Origin: JBCBGF01 sp038526915
GTDB taxonomy: Bacteria; Pseudomonadota; Alphaproteobacteria; Rhodobacterales; Rhodobacteraceae
NCBI GenBank assembly: GCA_038526915.1
Contig: JBCBGF010000001.1
Location: 930,001-994,000, forward strand
Length of the DNA stretch: 64,000 bases
Reading direction: 5' to 3'
Shown here piece by piece: positions 17,071 to 26,700 of this stretch. The stretch's first letter is position 1. Each line of letters starts with the position of its first letter. The notes beneath the pieces were generated by a model. The model was not told where the DNA came from and searched no databases. It saw only the letters and a list, made by a program, of their open reading frames with translations. The translations under genes and the position numbers were made by a program.

Positions 17071-17490
17071 TCACGCAACCCGTTGATTGATCTCAAGAAG
17101 GTTGCCCTCAGGATCCTCGACATAGACGTTCCACACACCCGGGATCGCAAAGACACCGGCGTCCGAATATGCGATTCCGGCGGCGTCCAGGCGCGCAAGG
17201 ACGGCTTTGAGATCGTCCACTTCGATCGCGACGTGCCCGCCGACGCTTGGGTTGTGGACCAGGTTATTCTTTTGGGCGAACTCCGGATCGGCCTTGATCA
17301 GGTGCAGGCCCGTGTGGCTTTGCCGGCCATCCCCGAAGAGAGCGAGGCGATCCGGCGCGCCTGGCACATAGCCGCGGCTTTTGGGGAACTGCCAGTCCCC
17401 CTCGGCCATACCGAGAATGGTGGTGTAGAAATCAGCCGCGCGACGGACATCGCGGGCTTCGAGGTTGACGTGGTGAATGGACCAGGACAT
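17071..17490 (-). CDS. VOC family (glyoxalase-like) protein
   Basis: A 139-residue two-module VOC protein. IHHVNLEARDVRRAADFYTTILGM at the start is the first beta-alpha-beta unit and carries the first metal-ligand His. HVAIEVDDL and YVEDPEGNLLEINQ form the second unit with the C-terminal Glu ligand. The family includes glyoxalases, extradiol dioxygenases and resistance proteins, and the sequence alone does not choose a substrate. It is followed after 6 bp by rbsD, so the two are probably co-transcribed. Confidence 0.85.
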   Translation of the reverse strand: MSWSIHHVNLEARDVRRAADFYTTILGMAEGDWQFPKSRGYVPGAPDRLALFGDGRQSHTGLHLIKADPEFAQKNNLVHNPSVGGHVAIEVDDLKAVLARLDAAGIAYSDAGVFAIPGVWNVYVEDPEGNLLEINQRVA

Positions 17491-17541
17491 CGCAGGTGGT
17501 GCCTTTGTTGTGGGCTGTTGTTGCTAGACTACCTGTAGCAA

Positions 17542-17615
17542 GGGGGGCTGTCTGCCCCCCAACCGGCGCGGGGGCCGCGCCGGGTCCCCCCGAGGATATT
17601 TACCAAGCGAAGAAG
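17542..17615 (-). repeat. dispersed palindromic intergenic repeat, copy A
   Basis: A GGGGGGCTG...CCCCCC hairpin, then a second GC hairpin, then CCCCCCGAGGATATTT and GCGAAGAAGC. The same order recurs at 26064, 31089, 31160 (inverted) and 39245 (inverted). It lies after the hydrolase stop and probably acts as a terminator. Confidence 0.6.
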
Positions 17616-17621
17616 CGGGGC

Positions 17622-18371
17622 TCAGGCGTCAAGGAAGACGCGCACGGCGGCTTCGAATTCGCGTGGTTTGTCGGCGTGGAGCCAGTGGCCCGCGCCGGGC
17701 AGGCTGGCGAAACGGGCGTTGGGAAAGAGGCTGCGGATGCGGTCGCGGTGGGCGCGGTCGACATAGTCGCTGTCTGCGCCGGTCAGAAACAGGGTCGGGC
17801 CGTCGAACGATCCGCTGACATCGGGAAATCCGATGATCTGCTCCATCGCCTGATCGAGTGCGTCCAGGTTCAGCTTCCAGCGGCGATCCTTGACCTCAAG
17901 CGATTGCAGCAGGAAGGCCCGCACCCCGGCTTCGGGCACCTGCGCCTGAAGCTGGCGATCGGCATCGCCGCGGGTCGCGACGCTGCTGAGGTCTATCCCG
18001 CGCATGGCGTCGATCAGATGCGCCTGCGTATGGGTGTAGGCGACCGGGGCGATATCGGCGATGATCAGCTTGCGCAGCGCCTCGGGCCGGGTCAGCGCCA
18101 AGACCATGGCAGCCTTCCCGCCCATGGAATGGCCCAAAAGATCAACCGGGCCAGTGATCGTATCGGCCAGGTCCCCGGCCATATCGGCATAGCTTTGGGT
18201 GTCGGCGCGGGGGCTGTCGCCATGGTTGCGCATATCGACGGAGATCACGGGGCGGGTGTCGGACAACCGCTTGGCAATGGCGCCCCAGTTGCGAGCTGAG
18301 CCGAACAGCCCGTGCGCGATCACAAGGGGCGTGCCCGCCCCCTCACTATACCGCGTTTCGGCCAGGCGCAT
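17622..18371 (-). CDS. alpha/beta-fold hydrolase (YbfF-like esterase)
   Basis: A 249-residue hydrolase. The oxyanion motif HGLFGSARNW lies near residues 20-29, the nucleophile elbow is GHSMGG, the acid is in LTGADSDYV, and the catalytic His is in GAGHWLHAD. This set and the length match the YbfF group of small-ester and thioester hydrolases; the true substrate is unknown. It begins 12 bp after glyA on the same strand and is likely co-transcribed with it. A dispersed palindromic repeat follows the stop. Confidence 0.85.
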   Translation of the reverse strand: MRLAETRYSEGAGTPLVIAHGLFGSARNWGAIAKRLSDTRPVISVDMRNHGDSPRADTQSYADMAGDLADTITGPVDLLGHSMGGKAAMVLALTRPEALRKLIIADIAPVAYTHTQAHLIDAMRGIDLSSVATRGDADRQLQAQVPEAGVRAFLLQSLEVKDRRWKLNLDALDQAMEQIIGFPDVSGSFDGPTLFLTGADSDYVDRAHRDRIRSLFPNARFASLPGAGHWLHADKPREFEAAVRVFLDA

Positions 18372-18383
18372 GCTCGCCCGGTC

Positions 18384-19679
<1,296 letters not shown>

Positions 19680-19844
19680 GTCGGTCTCCTTGTGGGCCGG
19701 TGGTTGGCGGTGTGTTTAGCGCCAAAGCCCCGGGTGAAAAAGTGGGGAATGCGACAGAGGCGTGGTTTCCGGCGGCAAAGGGCGCGCTTGTGTTTCCGTT
19801 CCGCGCGCGCGATGTCTTATCGACGACAAGGAACGGTGCGGCAC

Positions 19845-20612
19845 ATGCGGCAAGTGGACAAGATCGCGTTTCAGGCAAACAGCACCGATATCGCGCAGAA
19901 TGCGCGGGCGGCGCTGGTGGCGGAATACGGCGATGTGGCGCTGGTCGATGCGGATGTGATCGTGGCGCTGGGAGGTGACGGGTTCATGCTACAGACGCTG
20001 CACGGAACGATGGATCTGGATGCGCCTGTCTATGGGATGAATTGCGGGACCATCGGTTTTTTGATGAACGAGTTCGCCGAGGGGGGGCTGCGCCAACGCC
20101 TGCAAGCCTCGGAAGAAGAGGTCATTAACCCGCTTGCGATGCGGGCCGAATGCGCAGACGGGACCGAACAGCAAGCCCTCGCAATCAACGAAGTGTCGCT
20201 CTTACGGCAAGGGCCGCAGGCGGCGAAGTTGCAGATCAGTATCGATGGCAAGGTACGGATGGACGAACTGGTGTGCGATGGGGCGCTGGTGTCCACGCCA
20301 GCGGGGTCGACGGCCTATAATTACTCTGCGCATGGGCCGATTTTGCCGATTGGGTCCGAGGTTCTGGCGCTGACCGCGATGGCTGCGTTTCGGCCGCGGC
20401 GCTGGCGCGGGGCCCTGCTGCCGACCTCAGCACAGGTGCGGTTCGATGTGCTGGAGCCGGACAAACGCCCCATGATGGCCGAGGCCGACAGCCGTGCTGT
20501 GCGCGATGTGGTGGCGGTTGAGGTCCGCAGTGAGCCGAGCGTGGCGCACAGGATCCTGTTCGATCCGGGCCATGGTCTGGAAGAGCGGCTGACGCGGGAA
20601 CAGTTCGTCTGA
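19845..20612 (+). CDS. nadK: NAD kinase
   Basis: The frame is open far upstream on the opposite strand of glyA, but the conserved protein starts at the ATG at 19845 (255 residues). A GTG at 19836 is an alternative and an AAGGA sequence lies close to both. Motifs are VIVALGGDGFMLQ (GGDG at 43-46), the NE motif in AINEVSLLR, and the conserved DGALVSTPAGSTAYN. It phosphorylates NAD to NADP in the cytoplasm. The FRPRRWRGALLP segment matches alphaproteobacterial NadK. It diverges from glyA. Confidence 0.95.
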   Translation: MRQVDKIAFQANSTDIAQNARAALVAEYGDVALVDADVIVALGGDGFMLQTLHGTMDLDAPVYGMNCGTIGFLMNEFAEGGLRQRLQASEEEVINPLAMRAECADGTEQQALAINEVSLLRQGPQAAKLQISIDGKVRMDELVCDGALVSTPAGSTAYNYSAHGPILPIGSEVLALTAMAAFRPRRWRGALLPTSAQVRFDVLEPDKRPMMAEADSRAVRDVVAVEVRSEPSVAHRILFDPGHGLEERLTREQFV

Positions 20613-20641
20613 CATCGCGCCCCTTGTTGTAGGGCGCGATG
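20613..20641. terminator. bidirectional hairpin after nadK
   Basis: CATCGCGCCC and GGGCGCGATG form a perfect 10-bp stem directly after the nadK stop, before a convergent gene. No strong T run follows. Confidence 0.55.
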
Positions 20642-20655
20642 CCGGGTTTATCCGA

Positions 20656-21135
20656 TCAGCGAAGCCGCGAGACCACGCCCGATGCGAAAGCGTCGATCAG
20701 GGCGCTGTAGGCCTCGTCGGTCGAGACGGTCAAAACCTCTACGCCGTTTTCGCCTTCCACGACCGCGCCCGCTTCATCTAGCGTGATGGTCAGGTCGTAG
20801 AAGCTGTTTTTGGTTTTGTCGCCGTCGTTACGGACATTGATGTCACCGGTCAGGACCGAGTCTGCGCCCATCGCGGACTGGAACGCATTCGACATCGAAA
20901 ACTCGTCGATATCGATCCGGATCTTCGACCCGCGGTCCGACAGACGGTCGCCCACGCGGACGATGATCGCCTGTTCCAGGTCTTCATCCAGGTTCGACCA
21001 GAAGGCCGCGGCTTCGGAGTTCTTGATGGCGTCGAGATCAAACTCGACATCGACACCCGCAACCGGCGTGTCACCGGCAAATGCGGGCAGGCTAAGGGCC
21101 ATAAGGATGGCGCCTGCAAAAGTTGTGGTTTTCAT
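20656..21135 (-). CDS. exported protein of unknown function
   Basis: A 159-residue protein from the ATG at 21135 (AAGAGG ribosome site), with a signal peptide ending LPAFAGD near residue 19. The mature protein is acidic, with no Cys. It has a FDLDAIKNSEAAAFWSNLDEDLEQAI helix-like region, then strands around RIDIDEFSMS and SFYDLTITLDEAGAV. The pattern suggests a small periplasmic domain. I do not recognise a named family. It is convergent with nadK and lies 156 bp downstream of prpE on the same strand. Confidence 0.7.
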   Translation of the reverse strand: MKTTTFAGAILMALSLPAFAGDTPVAGVDVEFDLDAIKNSEAAAFWSNLDEDLEQAIIVRVGDRLSDRGSKIRIDIDEFSMSNAFQSAMGADSVLTGDINVRNDGDKTKNSFYDLTITLDEAGAVVEGENGVEVLTVSTDEAYSALIDAFASGVVSRLR

Positions 21136-21291
21136 TGCTCGCCTCTTACTGCTTGAGTGCCTTTGCCATAGCACCGCAGGCCGCCAAGGGCCACTGTCAA
21201 GCGTGAAACTCGGCAACAAGCCACCGGCAAGGGCATTGGGCAGTCCTTTGCCGGAAACCGGTGGCGGCATCGGCAGGGAAACGATGCGCTG

Positions 21292-23184
21292 TCAGGGTTG
21301 CGCGTAGCCCAGCGATTGCAGTGCTTCGCGGATTTCATCGAGGATCGCCGGATCATCAATGGTGGCGGGCATCTTGTAGTCTTCGCCATCGGCGATCTTG
21401 GCCATGGTGGCCCGCAGGATTTTTCCTGATCGCGTCTTGGGCAAGCGGTCCACCACCACGGCCAGCTTGAAGGCCGCCACGGGGCCGATCTGATCGCGCA
21501 CGGATTTCACGACCTCGCCCACAACGTCGCCCGGATCACGGTCGGCGCCCGCATTCATGCACAAAAACCCCAAAGGAAGCTGGCCCTTCAGCGTATCTGC
21601 CACGCCGATCACGGCGCATTCGGCGACATCGGGGTGCGCGGCCAGAACTTCCTCCATCGCGCCGGTCGACAGGCGGTGGCCCGCGACATTGATGACGTCA
21701 TCGGTGCGCGCCATGATGTAGAGGTAGCCGTCTTCATCGATATAGCCCGCATCCCCCGTCTCATAATAGCCGGGGAAGTGGTCGAGGTAGCTTTTGCGAA
21801 ACCGCGCCTCCGCGTTCCAAAGGGTGGGCAGTGTTCCTGGCGGGAGGGGCAGTTTGACGGCGATGGCCCCCAGCGTACCCGCCCCCACCGGGTGCCCGGC
21901 TTCATCGAGGATCTGCACGTCCCATCCCGGCATCGCGACCGAGGGCGAGCCGATCTTGACCGGCAGCGCCTCGATCCCCAGCGGGTTGGCGGCGATGGCA
22001 TAGCCCGTCTCGGTCTGCCACCAGTGGTCGATCACCGGCACCTTGAGCAGCTTTTGCGCCCATTCGATCGTATCCGGATCGGCGCGTTCGCCCGCAAGAA
22101 ACAGCGATTGCAGGGACGACAGGTCGTACTTGCCGACAAGCTCGCCCTTGGGGTCTTCGCGCTTGATCGCACGGAACGCAGTGGGGGCGGTGAACAGGAC
22201 CTTGATCTGGTGTTCCTCGATCATCCGCCAGAATGTGCCCGCGTCCGGCGTGCCCACCGGCTTGCCCTCAAACACCACGGTGGTGCAGCCATAGATCAGT
22301 GGCGCGTAACAGATGTAGCTGTGCCCAACGACCCAGCCCACGTCCGAGGCCGCCCAGTACACATCGCCTGGCTGGACGTCGTAGATGTTCTTCATCGTCC
22401 AGTTCAGCGCCACCAGATGTCCGCCGGTGGGGCGCACCACGCCTTTGGGCTGGCCGGTCGTCCCCGAGGTGTACAAGATATAGGCCGGGTGGTTCCCCGC
22501 GACCGGCACACAGTCGGCCGGCTCAACCCCGTACTGGAACGCATGCCAATCAACATCCCGGCCCTCTTCAAGATAGGCAACCTCTTGTTCGCGCTGGAAA
22601 ATCACGCAGAACTCAGGGCTGTGCGCGGCCTGCTCGATCGCGCCATCAAGAAGCGGTTTGTAGTGGACGACGCGCCCCGGTTCGATCCCGCAGGAGGCGG
22701 CGATGATGGCCTTGGGCTGCGCATCGTCGATCCGGACGGCAAGCTCGTTCGCGGCAAACCCGCCGAACACAACCGAATGGATGGCCCCAAGCCGCGCACA
22801 GGCCAGCATCGCCTCGAGCGCTTCGGGCACCATGGGCATGTAGATGATGACGCGGTCGCCTTTCTCGATCCCCTTGGCCCGCAACGCCCCGGCGAGCGAG
22901 GCCACACGGGTCTGAAGGTCACGGTAGCTGATGGTGTGCTTGGTCTGGGTGACCGGGCTGTCATAGATGATGGCCGCGCGATCGCCATGTCCCGCCTCCA
23001 CATGCCGGTCGACCGCGTTCCAGCAGGTGTTGGTCTGGCCGTCCACGAACCACTCATATAGCGGCGCGTTGTCATCGAAGAGCGCTTTTGTGGGCGGGGT
23101 GGTCCAGTCGATGTCATCGGCTGCCTGCATCCAAAACCCTTCGGGGTCGGCTTTCCAGGCCTCGTAGACCGCGTTGTAGCCCAT
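21292..23184 (-). CDS. prpE: propionyl-CoA synthetase
   Basis: A 630-residue acyl-CoA synthetase started at the ATG at 23184, with GAGGAG eight bases upstream. It has the adenylate-forming motifs YTSGTTGQPKGVV, WWQTETG and YETGDAGYIDEDGYLY, and the C-terminal catalytic Lys segment TRSGKILRATM. The N-terminus (YEAWKADPEGFW) and WTTPP resemble PrpE more than Acs. It forms propionyl-CoA from propionate, CoA and ATP in the cytoplasm. The MeaB fragment at the left edge would serve the next part of the methylmalonyl pathway. Acetyl-CoA synthetase is the alternative. Confidence 0.93.
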   Translation of the reverse strand: MGYNAVYEAWKADPEGFWMQAADDIDWTTPPTKALFDDNAPLYEWFVDGQTNTCWNAVDRHVEAGHGDRAAIIYDSPVTQTKHTISYRDLQTRVASLAGALRAKGIEKGDRVIIYMPMVPEALEAMLACARLGAIHSVVFGGFAANELAVRIDDAQPKAIIAASCGIEPGRVVHYKPLLDGAIEQAAHSPEFCVIFQREQEVAYLEEGRDVDWHAFQYGVEPADCVPVAGNHPAYILYTSGTTGQPKGVVRPTGGHLVALNWTMKNIYDVQPGDVYWAASDVGWVVGHSYICYAPLIYGCTTVVFEGKPVGTPDAGTFWRMIEEHQIKVLFTAPTAFRAIKREDPKGELVGKYDLSSLQSLFLAGERADPDTIEWAQKLLKVPVIDHWWQTETGYAIAANPLGIEALPVKIGSPSVAMPGWDVQILDEAGHPVGAGTLGAIAVKLPLPPGTLPTLWNAEARFRKSYLDHFPGYYETGDAGYIDEDGYLYIMARTDDVINVAGHRLSTGAMEEVLAAHPDVAECAVIGVADTLKGQLPLGFLCMNAGADRDPGDVVGEVVKSVRDQIGPVAAFKLAVVVDRLPKTRSGKILRATMAKIADGEDYKMPATIDDPAILDEIREALQSLGYAQP

Positions 23185-23325
23185 GGCGTCTCTCCTCCTC
23201 GTCCCGTGTTTGGTGTTACGGGACACAGGAGGCCGGGTGCAAGATGCCCGGGCTGTGGTATGGGGTCACTGTTTGCGCAAGCGGACAGGGCCGCTTGCGG
23301 GAAACGCAGGTGCGCGCGACCGTCC

Positions 23326-23616
23326 TCAGTCGAAGATATCGAGGATGCTGTCGAACATGCTTTCGCGCTTGCGGCGCCGTGGCCGGCCTTGCTGCAGGCG
23401 CTGGGGATCTTCGTGATAGTGCACGTCCCCATAGGCGTCTTCGGCCGAGACACCGCCATCGACCAGGGCCTCTTCGCGAATGGCCATGATGATCTTTTCA
23501 AGCTCGCCGCGATCCAGCCAGATCCCGCCTGAGGTGGTGCAGATATCCATCTTCACCCCATAACGCTCAACCTCGCGCATGGGGGAGCCGTCGATGGGAG
23601 ACGTCATAAGCGGCAT
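23326..23616 (-). CDS. zf-TFIIB-like protein with degenerate zinc ribbon
   Basis: A 96-residue protein from the ATG at 23616 (AAGGAG ribosome site). The sequence TSPIDGSPMREVERYGVK and CTTSGGIWLDRGELEKII aligns with the zf-TFIIB family pattern CPxD...CPxCxGVWLDRGEL. Three of the four zinc Cys are missing and only C26 remains. The WLDRGEL helix is intact. The rest is charged and ends with an Arg/Lys cluster followed by FDSILDIFD. The role of the family is unknown. It lies upstream of prpE on the same strand, 141 bp away. Confidence 0.8.
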   Translation of the reverse strand: MPLMTSPIDGSPMREVERYGVKMDICTTSGGIWLDRGELEKIIMAIREEALVDGGVSAEDAYGDVHYHEDPQRLQQGRPRRRKRESMFDSILDIFD

Positions 23617-23704
23617 TGCGGTGCTCCTTGTGTTGCTGGCGGCGTGGGTCGCCGCCCGTGGTCCGCCCAGCACCTATGGTGTGCGCCCCCGATTACAAGT
23701 GGAC

Positions 23705-25984
23705 CTAGCCGTAATGCGCCACCGGCGTTCCGGCGAGGGCCGACATGTTCAAAAGCCCCCGCGCGGTGATCGAAGGCGTCACGATATGCGCGCGGTTGCC
23801 CATACCCATCAGGATTGGCCCCACCTCCAGCCCGCCGGCCTTCATCTTGAGGATATTGCGCACCCCCGACGCCGCGTCGGAATTGGCAAAGATCAGGACG
23901 TTGGCCGCGCCCGTCAGCCGCGATCCGGGAAAGATACGCTCGCGCAGGGCCTCATCCAGCGCGGTGTCGGCGTGCATTTCCCCCTCATACTCAAAGTCCC
24001 GGCGCTTGGCGTCGAGCAGCGCCCCTGCGGCCCGCATACGCCGGCCCGTTTCACAGTCGAGATTGCCGAATTGCGAATGCGAACAGAGCGCGATCTTGGG
24101 TGCGAGGCCAAAGCGGCGCACATGGCGCGCGGCGGCGCAGACGGTGTCGGCGATCTGTTCGGGGGTTGGTTCGGAATGGACCTGCGTGTCGGCGATGAAC
24201 AACGGCCCGTCGGGCATGATCATCAACGACAACGCCCCCACCGGCTTAAGCGTACCGGTCTGCAGCACCTGCGTGACATAGTTCAGGTGCCACAGGTACT
24301 GACCAAACGTGCCGCAGATCAGGCTATCTGCCTCGCGCCGCTGGACCATGATCGCGCCGATGGCCGTGGTGTTTGTGCGCATGATCGCCTTGGCCAGATC
24401 GGGCGTGACGCCGCGCCTTGCCATGGTTTCGGCATAGGCCGTCCAGTAGTCGCGGTAGCGCGGGTCGTTCTCAGGGTTCACCAGATCGAAATCGCGGCCC
24501 GGCCGGATCGGCAGGCCTAGGCGTTCGGCCCGCGACTCGATGACTTCGGGCCGCCCGATCAGGATCGGCTTGTCGGTGGTTTCCTCGATCATCGCATTGG
24601 CGGCGCGCAGCACGCGGTCATCCTCGCCTTCGGCAAAGACGATGCGGCGGGAGGCGGTGGCCGCGGCCTCAAACACCGGGCGCATGATCAGCGCAGACCG
24701 GAAGACCGAGCCGTCGAGAGACTGTTTGTAGGCGGCGATGTCTTCGATCGGGCGGGTGGCCACGCCGGTGTCCATTGCAGCCTCGGCCACGGCACTGGCG
24801 ACGACGCCCATCAGACGGGGATCAAAGGGTTTCGGAATCAGATAGTCGGGGCCGAAGGTCATCTGCTCGCCTGAATAGGCTGCCGCGGCCTCGGCACTGG
24901 TGGTGGCGCGGGCAAGGGCAGCGATCCCGTCGATGCAGGCCAGTTCCATGGCGTCGTTGATCTCGGTCGCGCCGACATCCAGCGCGCCGCGGAAGATGAA
25001 GGGGAAGCACAGGACGTTATTGACCTGATTGGGAAAATCCGAGCGGCCCGTTGCGATGATCGCCTCAGGCGCGACCTTGCGCACCTCGTCGGGCATGATC
25101 TCGGGCGTGGGGTTGGCGAGCGCGAAGACGATGGGGCGCTCGGCCATTTTCTCGACCATCTGCGGTTTCAGCACGCCGGGGCCGGAGAGGCCAAGGAACA
25201 GGTCGGCCCCGTCGATGACGTCATCGAGGCTGCGGGGGCCGCCGGGTTGCGCATATTCGGCCTTTTGCGGCGTCATCTCTTCGCTGCGGCCTTCGTGGAC
25301 GAGACCCGCGAGGTCGCAGAGATAAACGTTTTCGCGCCGGACGCCGAGCTTCAGAAGCATGTTGAGACAAGCGATCCCGGCCGCCCCGCCGCCGGTGGAA
25401 ACTATCTTGATATCCTTAAACTCTTTCCGCGCCACCCGCAGCGCGTTCGTTGCCGCCGCACAGACCACGATCGCTGTGCCATGCTGGTCGTCGTGGAAGA
25501 CGGGGATGTTCATCTTGGCGCGACAGCGTTCCTCGACGATGAAGCAATCTGGCGCCTTGATGTCTTCGAGGTTGATGGCACCAAAAGTAGGTTCCATCGC
25601 GCAGATGATATCGGCGAGCTTCTCTGGATCGGACTCGTTCAGTTCAATGTCGAAGCAGTCGATATTTGCGAATTTCTTGAAGAGGACGGCCTTGCCCTCC
25701 ATCACTGGTTTGGACGCGAGCGCACCAATATTGCCGAGGCCCAGAACCGCGCTGCCATTGGTAACGACCGCCACAAGGTTGCCGCGTGTGGTGTAGAGGC
25801 TGGCCGATGCGGGATCGGCGTGGATTTCCTTTGACGCTTCGGCCACCCCGGGGCTGTAGGCGCGGGCCAGGTCGCGCCCGTTGGCCAGCGGCTTGGTCGC
25901 CTGGATTTCCAATTTGCCGGGCTTGGGGCGTGAATGATAGTCCAGCGCAGCCTGGCGCAGGGCTTCGGAACGGGCATCTGTCAC
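23705..25984 (-). CDS. maeB: NADP-dependent malic enzyme, MaeB type (malic + PTA-like domains)
   Basis: A 759-residue two-domain enzyme. The N-terminal malic domain begins ALDYHSRPKPGKLEI and contains the Tyr-bearing RAYSPGVAE, the metal-binding HDDQHGTAIV and a nucleotide-binding GGGAAGIACL. The C-terminal part, from about residue 440, is a phosphotransacetylase-like domain (FAEGEDDRVLRAANAMI). This fusion is the MaeB form, in which the PTA domain regulates rather than catalyses. It makes pyruvate and NADPH from malate. The start ATG is at 25984. The gene stands alone. Confidence 0.97.
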   Translation of the reverse strand: MTDARSEALRQAALDYHSRPKPGKLEIQATKPLANGRDLARAYSPGVAEASKEIHADPASASLYTTRGNLVAVVTNGSAVLGLGNIGALASKPVMEGKAVLFKKFANIDCFDIELNESDPEKLADIICAMEPTFGAINLEDIKAPDCFIVEERCRAKMNIPVFHDDQHGTAIVVCAAATNALRVARKEFKDIKIVSTGGGAAGIACLNMLLKLGVRRENVYLCDLAGLVHEGRSEEMTPQKAEYAQPGGPRSLDDVIDGADLFLGLSGPGVLKPQMVEKMAERPIVFALANPTPEIMPDEVRKVAPEAIIATGRSDFPNQVNNVLCFPFIFRGALDVGATEINDAMELACIDGIAALARATTSAEAAAAYSGEQMTFGPDYLIPKPFDPRLMGVVASAVAEAAMDTGVATRPIEDIAAYKQSLDGSVFRSALIMRPVFEAAATASRRIVFAEGEDDRVLRAANAMIEETTDKPILIGRPEVIESRAERLGLPIRPGRDFDLVNPENDPRYRDYWTAYAETMARRGVTPDLAKAIMRTNTTAIGAIMVQRREADSLICGTFGQYLWHLNYVTQVLQTGTLKPVGALSLMIMPDGPLFIADTQVHSEPTPEQIADTVCAAARHVRRFGLAPKIALCSHSQFGNLDCETGRRMRAAGALLDAKRRDFEYEGEMHADTALDEALRERIFPGSRLTGAANVLIFANSDAASGVRNILKMKAGGLEVGPILMGMGNRAHIVTPSITARGLLNMSALAGTPVAHYG

Positions 25985-26063
25985 GGGTCGGACCTTTGTC
26001 TCGGAAAAAGTGGTTTAGTGTTAAACTAGTTTTCCGACGGCGGGAAGGGCATTGCCCGCGTGA

Positions 26064-26120
26064 GGGGGCTCTGCCCCCGGCCCTGTGGGCCTCCCCCGGG
26101 ATATCTTTGGACCAAAGAGG
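26064..26120 (-). repeat. dispersed palindromic intergenic repeat, copy B
   Basis: GGGGGCTCTGCCCCC hairpin, then CCCCCGGGATATCTTTGG, located just after the DUF1489 stop. Same organisation as the copies at 17542, 31089, 31160 and 39245. Confidence 0.6.
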
Positions 26121-26122
26121 GG

Positions 26123-26554
26123 TTAGCGGACGCCGATTTCTGCGAGAGCCGCGAGGAGTTTCGGTGGTACGCTGTCGTCCAGGGCGCGGCCTTCAGGCAG
26201 GTCGCGGGGCGCGTCGGCGACAGACAGGTAGCGCCAGCCCTGGAAGGGGCGCTTGGGCATGGCCTCGGTCCGGTGAACCTCGGGGTTCAGCACGATGCCG
26301 CAGCGGGTGATGCCATCGGGGCCCATCACCTCGTCGAGGCGCAGGATGTGCTGGCGGGCCAGGACGACGCCCTTGAAGACCCAGTAGATCGAGCCGCCGT
26401 TCAAAAGTGCGTCGGATTTCTTGGGCCACATACGGGTGACGTGCCTTGGCAAGCCGTCGGGGCCCTTGGCGCGCGGGTTCTTTTGCCAGGTGATCAGGTC
26501 CTCGACCTTTTCGGCGCCGACGCAGAGTTTTATCAGATTGATGCTTTCGGTCAC
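26123..26554 (-). CDS. DUF1489 family protein
   Basis: A 143-residue protein of DUF1489, a family largely confined to alphaproteobacteria. Features are INLIKLCVGAEKVEDLITWQ at the start, HVTRMWPKK in the middle (a basic, possibly nucleic-acid-facing loop) and a C-terminal FQGWRYLSVADAP. No catalytic motif is evident and the family has no proven role. It diverges from nrdJ, with a DnaA-like box in the space between. Confidence 0.9.
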   Translation of the reverse strand: MTESINLIKLCVGAEKVEDLITWQKNPRAKGPDGLPRHVTRMWPKKSDALLNGGSIYWVFKGVVLARQHILRLDEVMGPDGITRCGIVLNPEVHRTEAMPKRPFQGWRYLSVADAPRDLPEGRALDDSVPPKLLAALAEIGVR

Positions 26555-26615
26555 GACTCACCCCTTGGCTCCGCTACAGGATATTGTCGATGGCGGCGGC
26601 TTCAAGGCCACAGGT

Positions 26616-26624
26616 TGTGGATAA
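26616..26624 (-). promoter_or_regulatory. perfect DnaA box upstream of nrdJ
   Basis: The plus strand reads TGTGGATAA, the exact complement of the DnaA consensus, 77 bp before the nrdJ start. DnaA is known to regulate ribonucleotide reductase genes in other bacteria; a role here is inferred. Confidence 0.45.
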
Positions 26625-26700
26625 CTCGGGGAATGGCGTTGACCGGTTCGTAGCGCGCGCTTAACTTGGCGCTCTGCGCCAAACCCGAAGGACGTGCCTG

